In this document: piece by piece, positions 1 through 6,274 of the stretch
Layout of the letters: each line of letters begins with the position of its first letter
Position numbering within the stretch: position 1 is the first letter of the stretch
Assembly: GCF_937999985.1 (NCBI RefSeq)
Contig: NZ_CALLDG010000126.1
Span: 1 to 21,741 of the forward strand
Direction: 5' to 3'
Origin: an uncultured Corynebacterium sp.
Lineage (GTDB): Bacteria > Actinomycetota > Actinomycetes > Mycobacteriales > Mycobacteriaceae
DNA: 21,741 bases
Position numbers and translations under genes: made by a program
Notes under the pieces: generated by a model
Databases searched by the model: none
Seen by the model: the letters and a program-made list of their open reading frames with translations, nothing else
Told to the model about the DNA's origin: nothing

Positions 1-907
1 CGGCTTCCATGCCGGGCAGCTCCATCGGCAACCCCGGCGGGGTCTTTGATGTGCTGAGCTGCACCAATGCCTTCTTGACGATCTTGTCCTCCAGCGACTG
101 GTAGCTCATGAACACGCCGACGGCGCCGACATGCAGCCAGCGGGAGACCTCGGGAATCAGGTTCTCCAGCGACTCGAGTTCCGCGTTCACCTCGACGCGC
201 AGCGCTTGGAAGGTGCGCTTTGCCGGGTGCCCGCCGGTGCGGCGCGACGCCGCGGGGATGGTTGCGTACAGCAGCTCCACCAGCCGTGCCGAGTTCTCGA
301 AGGGTTGCTTCTCGCGCTCGCGGACGACTGCGGAGGCGATCTTGCCGGCGAAGCGCTCGTCGCCGTAGGTCTTCAGGATGCGCGCGATCTCGCCGTGGCT
401 GTAGGTGTTGAGGATCTCGGCGGCGGTCAGCGGGCTACTAGGATCCATGCGCATATCCAGTGGCGCGTCTACCGCGTAGGCGAATCCGCGTTCCGGCTGA
501 TCCAGTTGCATGGAGGACACTCCGAGGTCGAACAGAAACCCGGAGATTCCGTGCTCCCGCATGCTGACCGGGAGCTTGCCCTGCTCAATCAGATCCTCCA
601 GCGCTTCGGTTACTCCGTCGAAGCGGGTCTGGTAGGAAACGAAGCGGTCCCCGAAGTGCGCCAGGCGTTCCTTGGCCTCCGCCAGTGCGTTGGGGTCGCG
701 GTCTAGGCCGACGACGGTTGCGTGGGGAAAGGCGTCCAAAAAGGCCTCGCTGTGACCGCCTGCGCCGAGGGTTCCATCGACGATGACCGGGTGGGCGGGC
801 GCGTTTTCACTGTTCACGCCCATCCCCACGAGCTCGACCATGCGGTCGCGCATGACTGGGGTGTGGCCGTGCTCTTCGCGCTGCTCGGCTCCACGTTCTT
901 CATTCAT
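1..907 (-). CDS. rsmH: 16S rRNA m4C1402 methyltransferase RsmH (MraW), 3' end outside window
   Basis: This is the SAM-dependent enzyme that N4-methylates C1402 of 16S rRNA and is normally the second gene of the division/cell-wall cluster. The 302 visible codons show the N-terminal HTPVM motif, a glycine-rich SAM-binding loop DGTLGAGGHS, the acidic strand end LDRDPNAL, the FDLGVSS block, the LDMRMD motif and the HPAKRTFQALRVEVN block, all in the family order. Only the extreme C-terminus is missing, because the gene runs off the left edge. The ATG at 907 was chosen because a strong AAGGAGG Shine-Dalgarno sequence lies just upstream. It follows mraZ on the same strand after an unusually long, structured 274-base gap. 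Identification is secure; whether it is co-transcribed with mraZ is open. Confidence 0.96.
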   Translation of the reverse strand, partial: MNEERGAEQREEHGHTPVMRDRMVELVGMGVNSENAPAHPVIVDGTLGAGGHSEAFLDAFPHATVVGLDRDPNALAEAKERLAHFGDRFVSYQTRFDGVTEALEDLIEQGKLPVSMREHGISGFLFDLGVSSMQLDQPERGFAYAVDAPLDMRMDPSSPLTAAEILNTYSHGEIARILKTYGDERFAGKIASAVVREREKQPFENSARLVELLYATIPAASRRTGGHPAKRTFQALRVEVNAELESLENLIPEVSRWLHVGAVGVFMSYQSLEDKIVKKALVQLSTSKTPPGLPMELPGMEA

Positions 908-997
908 CGGTGTTCCCTCCTTCCCTCACTGCGATTCTTGGGTTTCTTCGAACCTGTTCTTCGCCCCTTCTCTTGGGGTGTTATGTAGTTCATGTGC

Positions 998-1015
998 CAC
1001 ATAGCTACTTATGTG
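998..1015. repeat. Inverted repeat CACATA-N6-TATGTG upstream of rsmH
   Basis: Perfect 6-bp arms surround a 6-base centre, about 90-110 bases before the rsmH start. A third half-site (CATGTG at 991-996) adjoins it. It does not fit the GlxR consensus TGTGA-N6-TCACA. It could be an operator or part of an rsmH promoter, but no convincing -35/-10 pair was found next to it. Confidence 0.4.
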
Positions 1016-1029
1016 ACTCAAAAGCTAAA

Positions 1030-1131
1030 GGAGTGCGTACAGGGCCTCACCTGCGTGGGTGCGGGCTTGACATTGGGGAAGTACGTCAAGATTCCGCGTC
1101 GTCCACGCAGGTAAGGGCCTGCGCACACTCC
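1030..1131 (-). other. Long RNA hairpin between mraZ and rsmH
   Basis: Two 29-base arms (1030-1058 and 1103-1131) match as an inverted repeat at 24 of 29 positions. Read as RNA of the mraZ-rsmH strand, three of the five mismatches become G-U pairs, giving 27 of 29 paired. Read on the other strand only one does. A nested inner helix pairs 1061-1064 with 1094-1097 and CTTGAC (1066-1071) with GTCAAG (1085-1090), leaving a 13-base loop. No T-run follows on the minus strand, so a simple intrinsic terminator is unlikely. A processing site (for example for RNase III) or an attenuator is possible, but that is inference. Confidence 0.7.
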
Positions 1132-1181
1132 GTTTTCACTATGAATTTGTCTTATCTAGTCAGGCGCTAAGGCCTTCGGGA

Positions 1182-1613
1182 CTACAGGAATGTCGCCAGC
1201 ACTTCGTCGTCGCCGTCCGAGAAATCCTCTTCGTGCTCCGCGCTGTACTCGGCCCAGCTTTCGGCATCCCAGATCTCGATGAAGTCGACGTTGCCGATGA
1301 CCACGCATTCCTTCGTCAGTCCCGCGTAGCTTCGGTGCATCGCCGAGACCGAGATGCGCCCTTGTGAATCGAGGGTTTGCTCGTCGGCGCTGGCCGCCAG
1401 GTTGCGCACGAAGGCGCGAGCTTTCGGGTTCGTGCGTGAGGCTTCAGCCGCCTTCTTCGCCCGCACCAGAAACTCTGCCTTGGGGTACACAGCCAGGCTG
1501 CGATCCTGCCCTTTCACGACCATCAGGCCGTCACCGAGCGCTTCCCGAAACTTTGCCGGCAGGGTCAGTCGACCCTTGTCGTCCAGCTTCGGCGTAAAGG
1601 TGCCGAAAAACAT
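1182..1613 (-). CDS. mraZ: Transcriptional regulator MraZ
   Basis: MraZ is the DNA-binding regulator at the head of the dcw cluster; in E. coli it binds TGGGN direct repeats before its own gene and represses the cluster. The 143-residue protein has two tandem SpoVT/AbrB-like swapped-hairpin domains. The first carries DDKGRLTLP (residues 11-19) and the second DSQGRISVS (82-90), the signature loops of the family. The acidic C-terminal tail (EHEEDFSDGDDE) is an extension beyond the second domain. The ATG has a GGAAAGGGG ribosome site about 7 bases upstream. Three perfect and two imperfect MraZ boxes lie 126-169 bases before the start, which supports autoregulation. rsmH follows on the same strand. 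Confidence 0.96.
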   Translation of the reverse strand: MFFGTFTPKLDDKGRLTLPAKFREALGDGLMVVKGQDRSLAVYPKAEFLVRAKKAAEASRTNPKARAFVRNLAASADEQTLDSQGRISVSAMHRSYAGLTKECVVIGNVDFIEIWDAESWAEYSAEHEEDFSDGDDEVLATFL

Positions 1614-1738
1614 GCATCGGCCCCTTTCCGTTGGAAGATCTCTTGTTTCGTTTTGCCGTCTATGTCGTGAATGGTGGGCGATTTCTTGCCCTGACCAGTA
1701 GTTTCGCTATGAAGTTTGGAGTTGTTGGCACAACCTTG

Positions 1739-1782
1739 CTCCAACGAGCCCCACTTTACCCCACTCTCCCCCACAAACTCCA
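1739..1782 (-). promoter_or_regulatory. MraZ operator: phased TGGGG boxes
   Basis: On the minus strand TGGGG occurs three times at exact 10-base intervals (plus positions 1769-1773, 1759-1763, 1749-1753). It is flanked by an in-phase TGGAG (1739-1743) and a near-phase TGGAG (1778-1782). This matches the known MraZ-box design, TGGGN repeats separated by 5 bases, and it sits upstream of mraZ and just downstream of a candidate promoter, where binding would block transcription. Confidence 0.8.
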
Positions 1783-1811
1783 CAACACGAAGTGTTTTTG
1801 CGCACCTTTTC

Positions 1812-1840
1812 TCAATATTTTTCACATCAACAACGTTCAA
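1812..1840 (-). promoter_or_regulatory. Candidate mraZ promoter
   Basis: TTGAAC (1840-1835) is separated by 17 bases from TATTGA (1817-1812) on the minus strand. The -35 is good and the -10 moderate. Predicted transcription would start just before the MraZ boxes and give a leader of about 190 nt. The surrounding 1800-1960 region is AT-rich compared with the rest of the window and contains no gene. Confidence 0.4.
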
Positions 1841-2035
1841 GCTGGACTTTACTCTTTCGCCCCTCGCCCCTTCACACTCGGTCCGTCACCCTTCTTTCTT
1901 TATGACGCCACCATTCCCCCACCCCTTTACCTCAGCCAACTAAGACATTTGCGCAGGTAGAAACATTCAAGCCACCCCTCCGCCGACGCTAGGACGCTCC
2001 CGTCACAACACCAGAGGGATCAAAAGGGCTTGAGG

Positions 2036-2050
2036 TGGGGCAAAGTGGGG
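2036..2050 (+). promoter_or_regulatory. Two TGGGG repeats, 10 bp apart, opposite orientation to mraZ
   Basis: TGGGG occurs at 2036-2040 and 2046-2050, with the same 10-bp phase as the MraZ boxes but on the other strand and about 260 bp further upstream. The second copy forms part of a small hairpin (GGGGA-GAA-TCCCC, 2047-2059). Apart from this and the DUF3040 terminator I see nothing in 1850-2080. Confidence 0.25.
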
Positions 2051-2080
2051 AGAATCCCCCTGGTTTCGACTGGATACGAC

Positions 2081-2116
2081 AAAACCACCGTCCTCCATGC
2101 ATGGAGGACGGTGGTT
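2081..2116 (-). terminator. Intrinsic terminator of the DUF3040 gene
   Basis: A 34-bp perfect palindrome (2083-2116, arms of 17 bases, centre ATG|CAT) is followed on the minus strand by TTTTGTC. It lies 32 bases after the DUF3040 stop codon and separates that gene from mraZ transcription. The plus strand lacks a T-run, so minus-strand termination is favoured. Confidence 0.85.
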
Positions 2117-2121
2117 CCCGA

Positions 2122-2135
2122 AGTTAGATCTAACT
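2122..2135. repeat. 14-bp perfect palindrome AGTTAGATCTAACT
   Basis: This is a self-complementary 14-mer between the DUF3040 stop codon and its terminator. In a 3' untranslated region it could be an accessory hairpin or a protein site. No family was recognised. Confidence 0.4.
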
Positions 2136-2147
2136 GGTGGGCTTGGC

Positions 2148-2558
2148 CTAGCGCTCGAAGCGGCGACGGAAGCTATCTTCCATCTTGTCGCCGATGCCAC
2201 CGGAATGGCCCGAGCCAGCCTTCTTCGCCGCACCAGGCTTGCCACCCTTGGAAGACTTGGAGCGCTTGATAGCTGCGGTCTCCGGATCATCATTGGACTG
2301 GAATGCCAGAAGGCCGCCACCAAACATGATCAGGAACCCGAGCACACTCAGCGCCACGAACCACAGCGAAAGCTGAGCCGCGGCAATGCCGCCGACCATC
2401 ACCGCGAGGCCGAGGACAATGAGCGCAATCGAGCGGATGTTGAAGCTGATCGTCTGTTCGCCGCTATTGGAAGCCTGCTTTGCCAAGCGTGGATCCTCGG
2501 CGACCAACGCCCGTTCGATCTCCGCGAGCATCCTCTGCTCTTGCTCCGATAGAGCCAT
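2148..2558 (-). CDS. DUF3040 domain membrane protein
   Basis: This is a small actinobacterial membrane protein of unknown function, 136 residues. The N-terminus MALSEQEQRMLAEIERAL is the conserved cytoplasmic start of DUF3040 proteins. Two transmembrane segments follow (about residues 43-62 and 65-86), then a basic Lys/Gly-rich tail ending in a cluster of arginines. The ATG at 2558 was preferred over a longer frame upstream because it matches the family N-terminus and has GGGAGGT about 6 bases before it. In M. tuberculosis a gene of this type (Rv2169c, from memory) also lies between mraZ and metF-like genes. Its place beside the division cluster suggests an envelope role, but no mechanism is known. 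Confidence 0.88.
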   Translation of the reverse strand: MALSEQEQRMLAEIERALVAEDPRLAKQASNSGEQTISFNIRSIALIVLGLAVMVGGIAAAQLSLWFVALSVLGFLIMFGGGLLAFQSNDDPETAAIKRSKSSKGGKPGAAKKAGSGHSGGIGDKMEDSFRRRFER

Positions 2559-2654
2559 CGCGACCTCCCAAATGTTTGCGGCTACTCTTCCTAACGCTTT
2601 AGACGTAAAGAAAGTTTCCAGCCTGGGCGAACTCCGCCCACTTCTCACCCGTCC

Positions 2655-2684
2655 ACCCTACATCAACCTGCGGTTTTCAAACAA
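2655..2684 (-). promoter_or_regulatory. Candidate promoter of the DUF3040 gene
   Basis: TTGTTT (2684-2679), 18 bases, then TAGGGT (2660-2655) on the minus strand, giving a leader of about 90 nt. A small stem (TGGGCG-AACTC-CGCCCA, 2624-2640) lies in that leader. Confidence 0.35.
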
Positions 2685-2699
2685 CGTCCACTTTTCGCC

Positions 2700-3134
2700 C
2701 TAGGCAACCTCCGGCAGGTAATTCACTGCCCCGCGGGCAAAATCCACCAGATCGCAGGCATCGCGATAGATCGCGCCACGCGCATTCTCCGGCAGTCCTC
2801 GGTTAAGCCCCAATCCCGCTCTACTCGCTACCCGCGCGTGCACCTCAAAGGTCTTTGCCCAATCCTCCAAGTCGGGGCGCAAAACCCGCAGCTTCGCCCA
2901 CGCACTCCCGGAAGGTCGACGCTTCCGCGTGGCCATCTCCCACTCAATCAACGCACCCGCCGCCCGCAAGGCAGCTCGGTAGGCATAGACGATCGCCTCG
3001 GGCTCACGTAGTTCCGATCGAGATAGCTCCAATTGGCGCTCCGCCTCGTCCAGGAACCCCCGCGCCCCGCGACTGCGACTGTAACGAGCCCGCGCCCCCA
3101 ACTGCTTGGATTGGGTTTGAATGTTCTCGTCCAT
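2700..3134 (-). CDS. SAV_6107-family HEPN domain protein
   Basis: A 144-residue, almost entirely helical protein of the SAV_6107 HEPN type, common in Actinobacteria and without assigned function. The recognisable core runs from about residue 25: the FLDEAERQLELSRSEL helix, the IVYAYRAALRAAGALIEWEM helix and the C-terminal DACDLVDFARGAVNYLPEVA helix. The Arg-x(4-6)-His pair of RNase-type HEPN toxins is absent, so I do not call it a ribonuclease. The ATG has AAGGGG upstream. Two 16-bp tandem repeats and a LexA-like palindrome lie in its upstream region, and the next gene is divergent. A candidate -10 (TAGAGT, 3205-3200) is visible. Family call is fairly sure; role unknown. Confidence 0.85.
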   Translation of the reverse strand: MDENIQTQSKQLGARARYSRSRGARGFLDEAERQLELSRSELREPEAIVYAYRAALRAAGALIEWEMATRKRRPSGSAWAKLRVLRPDLEDWAKTFEVHARVASRAGLGLNRGLPENARGAIYRDACDLVDFARGAVNYLPEVA

Positions 3135-3153
3135 GGTCTCGTCCCCTTATTCT

Positions 3154-3185
3154 CTTGGCTTATCGCCTTGTTGGCCTATCGCCTT
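3154..3185. repeat. Tandem 16-bp repeat in the HEPN gene leader
   Basis: Two adjacent 16-bp units (3154-3169 and 3170-3185) match at 14 of 16 positions (core TTGGC-TATCGCCTT). They lie 20-51 bases before the HEPN start codon, just upstream of its ribosome site, where a bound protein or RNA structure could affect translation or transcription. Confidence 0.55.
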
Positions 3186-3245
3186 GACTGTTAAACCTCA
3201 CTCTAGGAAGCGCCTCGGACATCCCACCGAAAACGAAACTTCAAA

Positions 3246-3261
3246 TAGAACATATGTTCTA
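3246..3261. promoter_or_regulatory. LexA/SOS-box-like palindrome
   Basis: TAGAACATATGTTCTA is a 16-bp perfect palindrome. The corynebacterial LexA consensus, as I recall it, is TCGAA(A/C)A-NN-TGTTCGA. This site agrees at 14 of 16 positions, including the GAAC-ANNT-GTTC core, and differs only at the two outer C/G positions. It lies 112 bases before the HEPN gene and 63 before the GNAT gene, between their divergent starts. Confidence 0.5.
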
Positions 3262-3323
3262 ACCGCCATCTTTCGCGCCAATCTTCCTCCATCACCTCCC
3301 CCGGCAGTGGCACTATTGAAGCC

Positions 3324-3956
3324 ATGCCCCTGGACACGCCCCGCACACCCCCCGCCGCCGATTCCCCCATGCGTGTGTCCGTGGCTCCCGCCACCAATCG
3401 CCACTTCATCACCCGGCTCGACGAGCTCATCGATATTCACCTGGCGGCCATGAACTATCCAAACGAAACGCACGCCCAGCGCAAGTCGCTGTGGTTCTAC
3501 AACGGATCCCAGCCGGACTTCACCTGCAGCATGGCGCTCCTCCACCGCGCGGAGGAACAGCCGGATCCGGGTAACGCCCGCCAGCGCTGCGTGGGCATCG
3601 GCTTTACCTTCCGCGGCTCCCCCAACACCTGGTGGTATCGCCAAGTCGCCCGCGGCCTAGTGCTTAACGGGCACTCCCGCGCGGAGGCCACCCGGATACT
3701 GCATGCCTACGCCGAATTATCCGAAATACATGTGCTTCCACCAGCGCAGGGTGAGGGCGTCGGCACCACAATCCTGAACGACCTGCTAGAGCGAACGCCA
3801 CAGAACACAGTGATGCTCTCCACGCCAGAGGTGGAAGGTGAGGCCAACGCGGCCTGGCAGCTTTATCGCAAGGCAGGGTTCACCGATGTGCTGCGGAATT
3901 TCAAGTTCCCGGCGGACCCCCGGCCGTTCGGAATTCTGCAACGCACGCGCAGCTAA
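3324..3956 (+). CDS. GNAT-family N-acetyltransferase
   Basis: A 210-residue GCN5-related acetyltransferase, which transfers acetyl from acetyl-CoA to an amine; the substrate cannot be read from sequence. Motif A, the pantetheine/pyrophosphate loop, is visible after a beta strand as IHVLPPAQGEGVG (QGEGVG at residues 142-147). Motif B follows as AWQLYRKAGF (177-186). The N-terminal 16 residues are proline-rich and poorly conserved-looking, so a start at the internal ATG (residue 16) is possible; neither has a clear Shine-Dalgarno sequence. CACTAT at 3311-3316 could be a -10 giving a leaderless mRNA from the first ATG. In M. tuberculosis a GNAT gene (Rv2170) holds this position and has been reported as a lysine acetyltransferase for isocitrate dehydrogenase, from memory. 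Confidence 0.88.
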   Translation: MPLDTPRTPPAADSPMRVSVAPATNRHFITRLDELIDIHLAAMNYPNETHAQRKSLWFYNGSQPDFTCSMALLHRAEEQPDPGNARQRCVGIGFTFRGSPNTWWYRQVARGLVLNGHSRAEATRILHAYAELSEIHVLPPAQGEGVGTTILNDLLERTPQNTVMLSTPEVEGEANAAWQLYRKAGFTDVLRNFKFPADPRPFGILQRTRS

Positions 3957-3990
3957 CGGGCCACTCTTAGCGGCGAGTGCGCCCGTAGCT
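3951..3990. terminator. Shared hairpin across the convergent gene ends
   Basis: AGCTA-a-CGGGC-CACTC (3951-3966) pairs with GAGTG-c-GCCCG-TAGCT (3975-3990): 15 base pairs, two single-base bulges and an 8-base loop. It contains the GNAT stop codon and overlaps the metF stop codon. There is no T-run on either side, so it may act as a bidirectional, Rho-assisted or RNA-stabilising end. Confidence 0.5.
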
Positions 3991-4957
3991 AACGCACCAT
4001 GTCGTGACCCAGCCCCGGCCCCCACGCCGGAGCCATGCCCAGGTTGTGCAGGACCTCCTGGGTGGCGCGCACGTTATTCATCGTCATGAAGTGCAGGTCC
4101 GGAACTCCCTCGGCAATGAGACGCTCGGCCATCTCAGTGGTCACCTCGATGCCGACCTCGCGGATGGCATCGCGGTTAGCCACTTCGTCCCCGGCTGCGG
4201 CATCAAGCAGGCGCTTCTCCAGCTTCGGCGGCAGGGCAGCTCCAGCAAGCTCCATCTGGCGGCGCACGCTCCGCAGCGAGGTAATCGGCATCAGCCCCGG
4301 GATGATCGGCTTCTGGCCGTGCTCCGGATCCGCCTTCGCCAGGCGATCGCGCAAGCGCAGGTAGTGATCCACATCAAAGAACATCTGCGTAATCGAGTAC
4401 TGCGCCCCGGCGCGGAGCTTGGCCAGAGTGTATTCCGTGTCCTGTTCCAAAGAACCCGTGCGGTAGTGGCCTTCGGGGAAGCTGGCGATGCCGATGTCGA
4501 AATCGGCGCATTCGGGCATGTCGCGGATCATTTCGATAAGCTCGCTGGCGTAGTTCAGGCCACCGGGAGTGGGCACCCATTCGGCGTTCGGGTCCCCAGG
4601 CGGGTCGCCGCGCAGCGCCAGCAGGTTCGTCAGCCCCAGCGAGGCATAGGTGCGCAGCATGTCTTGCAGCTCTTCCTTGGTGTGCTGCACCAGCGTCATG
4701 TGCACCAGGGTTGTCAGCGGCTTAGTACCCAGGCGCTCGGCGACACGCAAGGTGCGCTCGCGGGTGCTGCCGCCGGCGCCATAAGTTACCGAGGCGAAGC
4801 TCACGCCGAGGTCATGGAATGCCTCGGCCGCGTTCCACAGGCGCTCTTCGGCCGCGTCGTCGCGCGGCGGCATGAACTCCACGGAGAACGGAACGCGCCC
4901 GGGAGTGTAGAGCGAAAGGGACTGGGATACGGCAACCTGCCTGCGGATACTAGCCAT
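3989..4957 (-). CDS. metF: 5,10-methylenetetrahydrofolate reductase (MetF)
   Basis: This FAD enzyme reduces 5,10-methylene-THF to 5-methyl-THF, the methyl donor for methionine synthesis. The 322-residue protein is a full TIM-barrel MTHFR. It shows VEFMPPRD at the N-terminus, VTYGAGGS, the HMTLVQH strand, NLLALRGDPP, the FPEGH motif, the QMFFDVDHYLRLRDR helix, PIIPGLMPI and the C-terminal GVPDLHFMTMNN. The ATG at 4957 was chosen over a TTG two codons upstream because the -10 hexamer TATGAT ends 8 bases before it, giving a leaderless transcript. The promoter spacer holds an McbR-type operator, so repression by sulfur-amino-acid status is likely. It is divergent from the prenyl synthase gene and convergent with the GNAT gene. 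Confidence 0.96.
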   Translation of the reverse strand: MASIRRQVAVSQSLSLYTPGRVPFSVEFMPPRDDAAEERLWNAAEAFHDLGVSFASVTYGAGGSTRERTLRVAERLGTKPLTTLVHMTLVQHTKEELQDMLRTYASLGLTNLLALRGDPPGDPNAEWVPTPGGLNYASELIEMIRDMPECADFDIGIASFPEGHYRTGSLEQDTEYTLAKLRAGAQYSITQMFFDVDHYLRLRDRLAKADPEHGQKPIIPGLMPITSLRSVRRQMELAGAALPPKLEKRLLDAAAGDEVANRDAIREVGIEVTTEMAERLIAEGVPDLHFMTMNNVRATQEVLHNLGMAPAWGPGLGHDMVR

Positions 4958-4965
4958 ACCCAAAG

Positions 4966-4993
4966 ATCATATAGACAGAGCTGTCCATTTCAA
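4966..4993 (-). promoter_or_regulatory. metF promoter with McbR-type operator in the spacer
   Basis: The -35 is TTGAAA (4993-4988), the spacer is 16 bases and the -10 is TATGAT (4971-4966). The spacer (4972-4987) reads TAGACAGAGCTGTCCA on the plus strand. The McbR consensus in C. glutamicum is TAGAC-N6-GTCTA; this has one mismatch. A TetR-type repressor bound here would occlude both promoter elements. McbR is known to respond to S-adenosylhomocysteine. Confidence 0.75.
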
Positions 4994-5106
4994 GACTTTG
5001 GCCTACAATTGGCATTTTCCCTGCGCGCGATCACCCCCGCGGCCTGTTCGTTCGCTCACCCGTTTCGCCCGCCCGCCACGGTGGCGTCACCCCAGCACTA
5101 CCGTTG

Positions 5107-5135
5107 TTCGCACTTGTCGCGCGAGCCCTTAGAAT
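5107..5135 (+). promoter_or_regulatory. Candidate promoter of the idsA-crtI-mptA operon
   Basis: The -10 TAGAAT (5130-5135) lies 8 bases before the ATG, implying a leaderless mRNA, and no Shine-Dalgarno sequence is present. The -35 region at 17-bp spacing (TTCGCA, 5107-5112) is weak. Confidence 0.5.
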
Positions 5136-5143
5136 AGAGAGCC

Positions 5144-6274
5144 ATGAGTACCGATGAGCTGGCCGCGCACCCCTGGCGCCTCGATTCCCCACTGTCCGCA
5201 GTTCCGTCCGCCGTCGATGCCCAACTAAAGGAGTACCTGAGCCGCTCCCAGGAGGAGTTCTCCCACATCGGTCCCCTCGTCGGCGGCGCCATCACGGTGC
5301 TGCGCGACTTCATCGTCAACGGAGGCAAGCGCGTCCGCCCGACTTTCGCCTGGGCAGGCATCCGCGCGGCGCTCGAAGGCGGTGGCGGTTCATCGCCGGC
5401 TGCGGGTGTCGACCAGGGCGCCATCCTGAATGCGCTGTCCGCCTTCGAGTTCATCCAGGCCTGTGCCCTCATCCACGACGACATCATCGACCGCTCTGAT
5501 ACCCGGCGCGGCTTCCCCACCGCCCACCGCACCTTTGAATCGAAGCACCGCGAACGCGGCTGGCTGGGTTCCTCCGAGCACTATGGGATCAGCCAGGCAA
5601 TTCTCATCGGCGACCTCGCCTTTGCCTGGGCGGACGACCTGTACAACGGCTCTGGGCTCAGCACCGCAGCGCTGCAGCGGGCACGCCCGGCCTGGCGGGC
5701 AATGCGCACCGAGGTGATCGGGGGTCAGATCCTGGACATTGCCCTGGAAGCCAACGGCAGCGAAGACGTCGCGGATTCCTTTGCCGTGATCAAGTACAAG
5801 ACGGCCTCCTACACCGTCGCCCGCCCACTGCACATCGGCGCCGCATTGGCGGGCGCCAACGAACAGACTCAGACCATGCTCCGTAACGTGGGCCAGGACA
5901 TCGGTGAGGCCTTCCAGCTGCGCGACGATCAGCTAGGAGTTTTCGGCGACCCGGAGGTCACCGGCAAGCCCTCCGGCGACGATCTGCGCACCGGCAAGCG
6001 AACCACCCTCATCAACGAGGCATTGCAGCGGGGCGACGAATCCCAGGTCGCGGCCCTCCGCGAGGGGCTGGGCAAGGGCGAGGAGTCCGCGGAGGCGGAC
6101 ATCGAGCGCCTCCGCGACATCATCTACGACACCGGCGCGCAGGCCGAAGTGGAAAAGCTAATCGAGGCGCGCACGCAGCGGGCCATCGAGTCCCTGCGCG
6201 CGGGTGGTTTGGGTGCCGACATCACTGCGGAGCTGACCCAGCTGGCGGAAGAACTAACGCACCGGAGGTTTTAA
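5144..6274 (+). CDS. idsA: Polyprenyl diphosphate synthase (probable geranylgeranyl diphosphate synthase, IdsA type)
   Basis: Trans-isoprenyl diphosphate synthase that condenses DMAPP/FPP with IPP to give a C15-C20 prenyl diphosphate. Of 376 residues, the visible motifs are GKRVRP (61-66, diphosphate binding), the first aspartate-rich motif HDDIID followed by RRG (112-123), the KT pair in KYKTASYT (about 217-224), and the second aspartate-rich motif DDQLGVFGD (261-269) in the DDxLG form usual in actinobacterial IdsA/IdsB proteins. Its stop codon directly abuts the next start codon. By position it corresponds to M. tuberculosis idsA2 (Rv2173) and C. glutamicum idsA, the main GGPP synthase there. 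Exact chain length cannot be read with certainty. The product could feed carotenoid, menaquinone or polyprenyl-phosphate synthesis. Confidence 0.9.
   Translation: MSTDELAAHPWRLDSPLSAVPSAVDAQLKEYLSRSQEEFSHIGPLVGGAITVLRDFIVNGGKRVRPTFAWAGIRAALEGGGGSSPAAGVDQGAILNALSAFEFIQACALIHDDIIDRSDTRRGFPTAHRTFESKHRERGWLGSSEHYGISQAILIGDLAFAWADDLYNGSGLSTAALQRARPAWRAMRTEVIGGQILDIALEANGSEDVADSFAVIKYKTASYTVARPLHIGAALAGANEQTQTMLRNVGQDIGEAFQLRDDQLGVFGDPEVTGKPSGDDLRTGKRTTLINEALQRGDESQVAALREGLGKGEESAEADIERLRDIIYDTGAQAEVEKLIEARTQRAIESLRAGGLGADITAELTQLAEELTHRRF

Noticed and set aside
950..959. Possible second LexA box (GAACCTGTTC) before rsmH
   Set aside because: The two half-sites are 2 bases apart instead of 4, so it does not fit the SOS-box geometry.
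2047..2059. GGGGA-GAA-TCCCC as a terminator
   Set aside because: The stem is 5 bp with no following T-run, and a much stronger terminator lies directly before it on the DUF3040 strand.
2700..3956. HEPN plus GNAT as a toxin-antitoxin pair
   Set aside because: The genes are divergent, not an operon. The HEPN protein lacks the Arg-x(4-6)-His RNase motif, and the GNAT protein is larger than TA-type acetyltransferase toxins and corresponds to a housekeeping mycobacterial gene.
4004..5137. A 377-codon open frame on the plus strand opposite metF
   Set aside because: It is the antisense shadow of a conserved MTHFR gene in GC-rich DNA. It has no recognisable motif and no ribosome site, and its composition reflects reversed third-codon-position GC bias.
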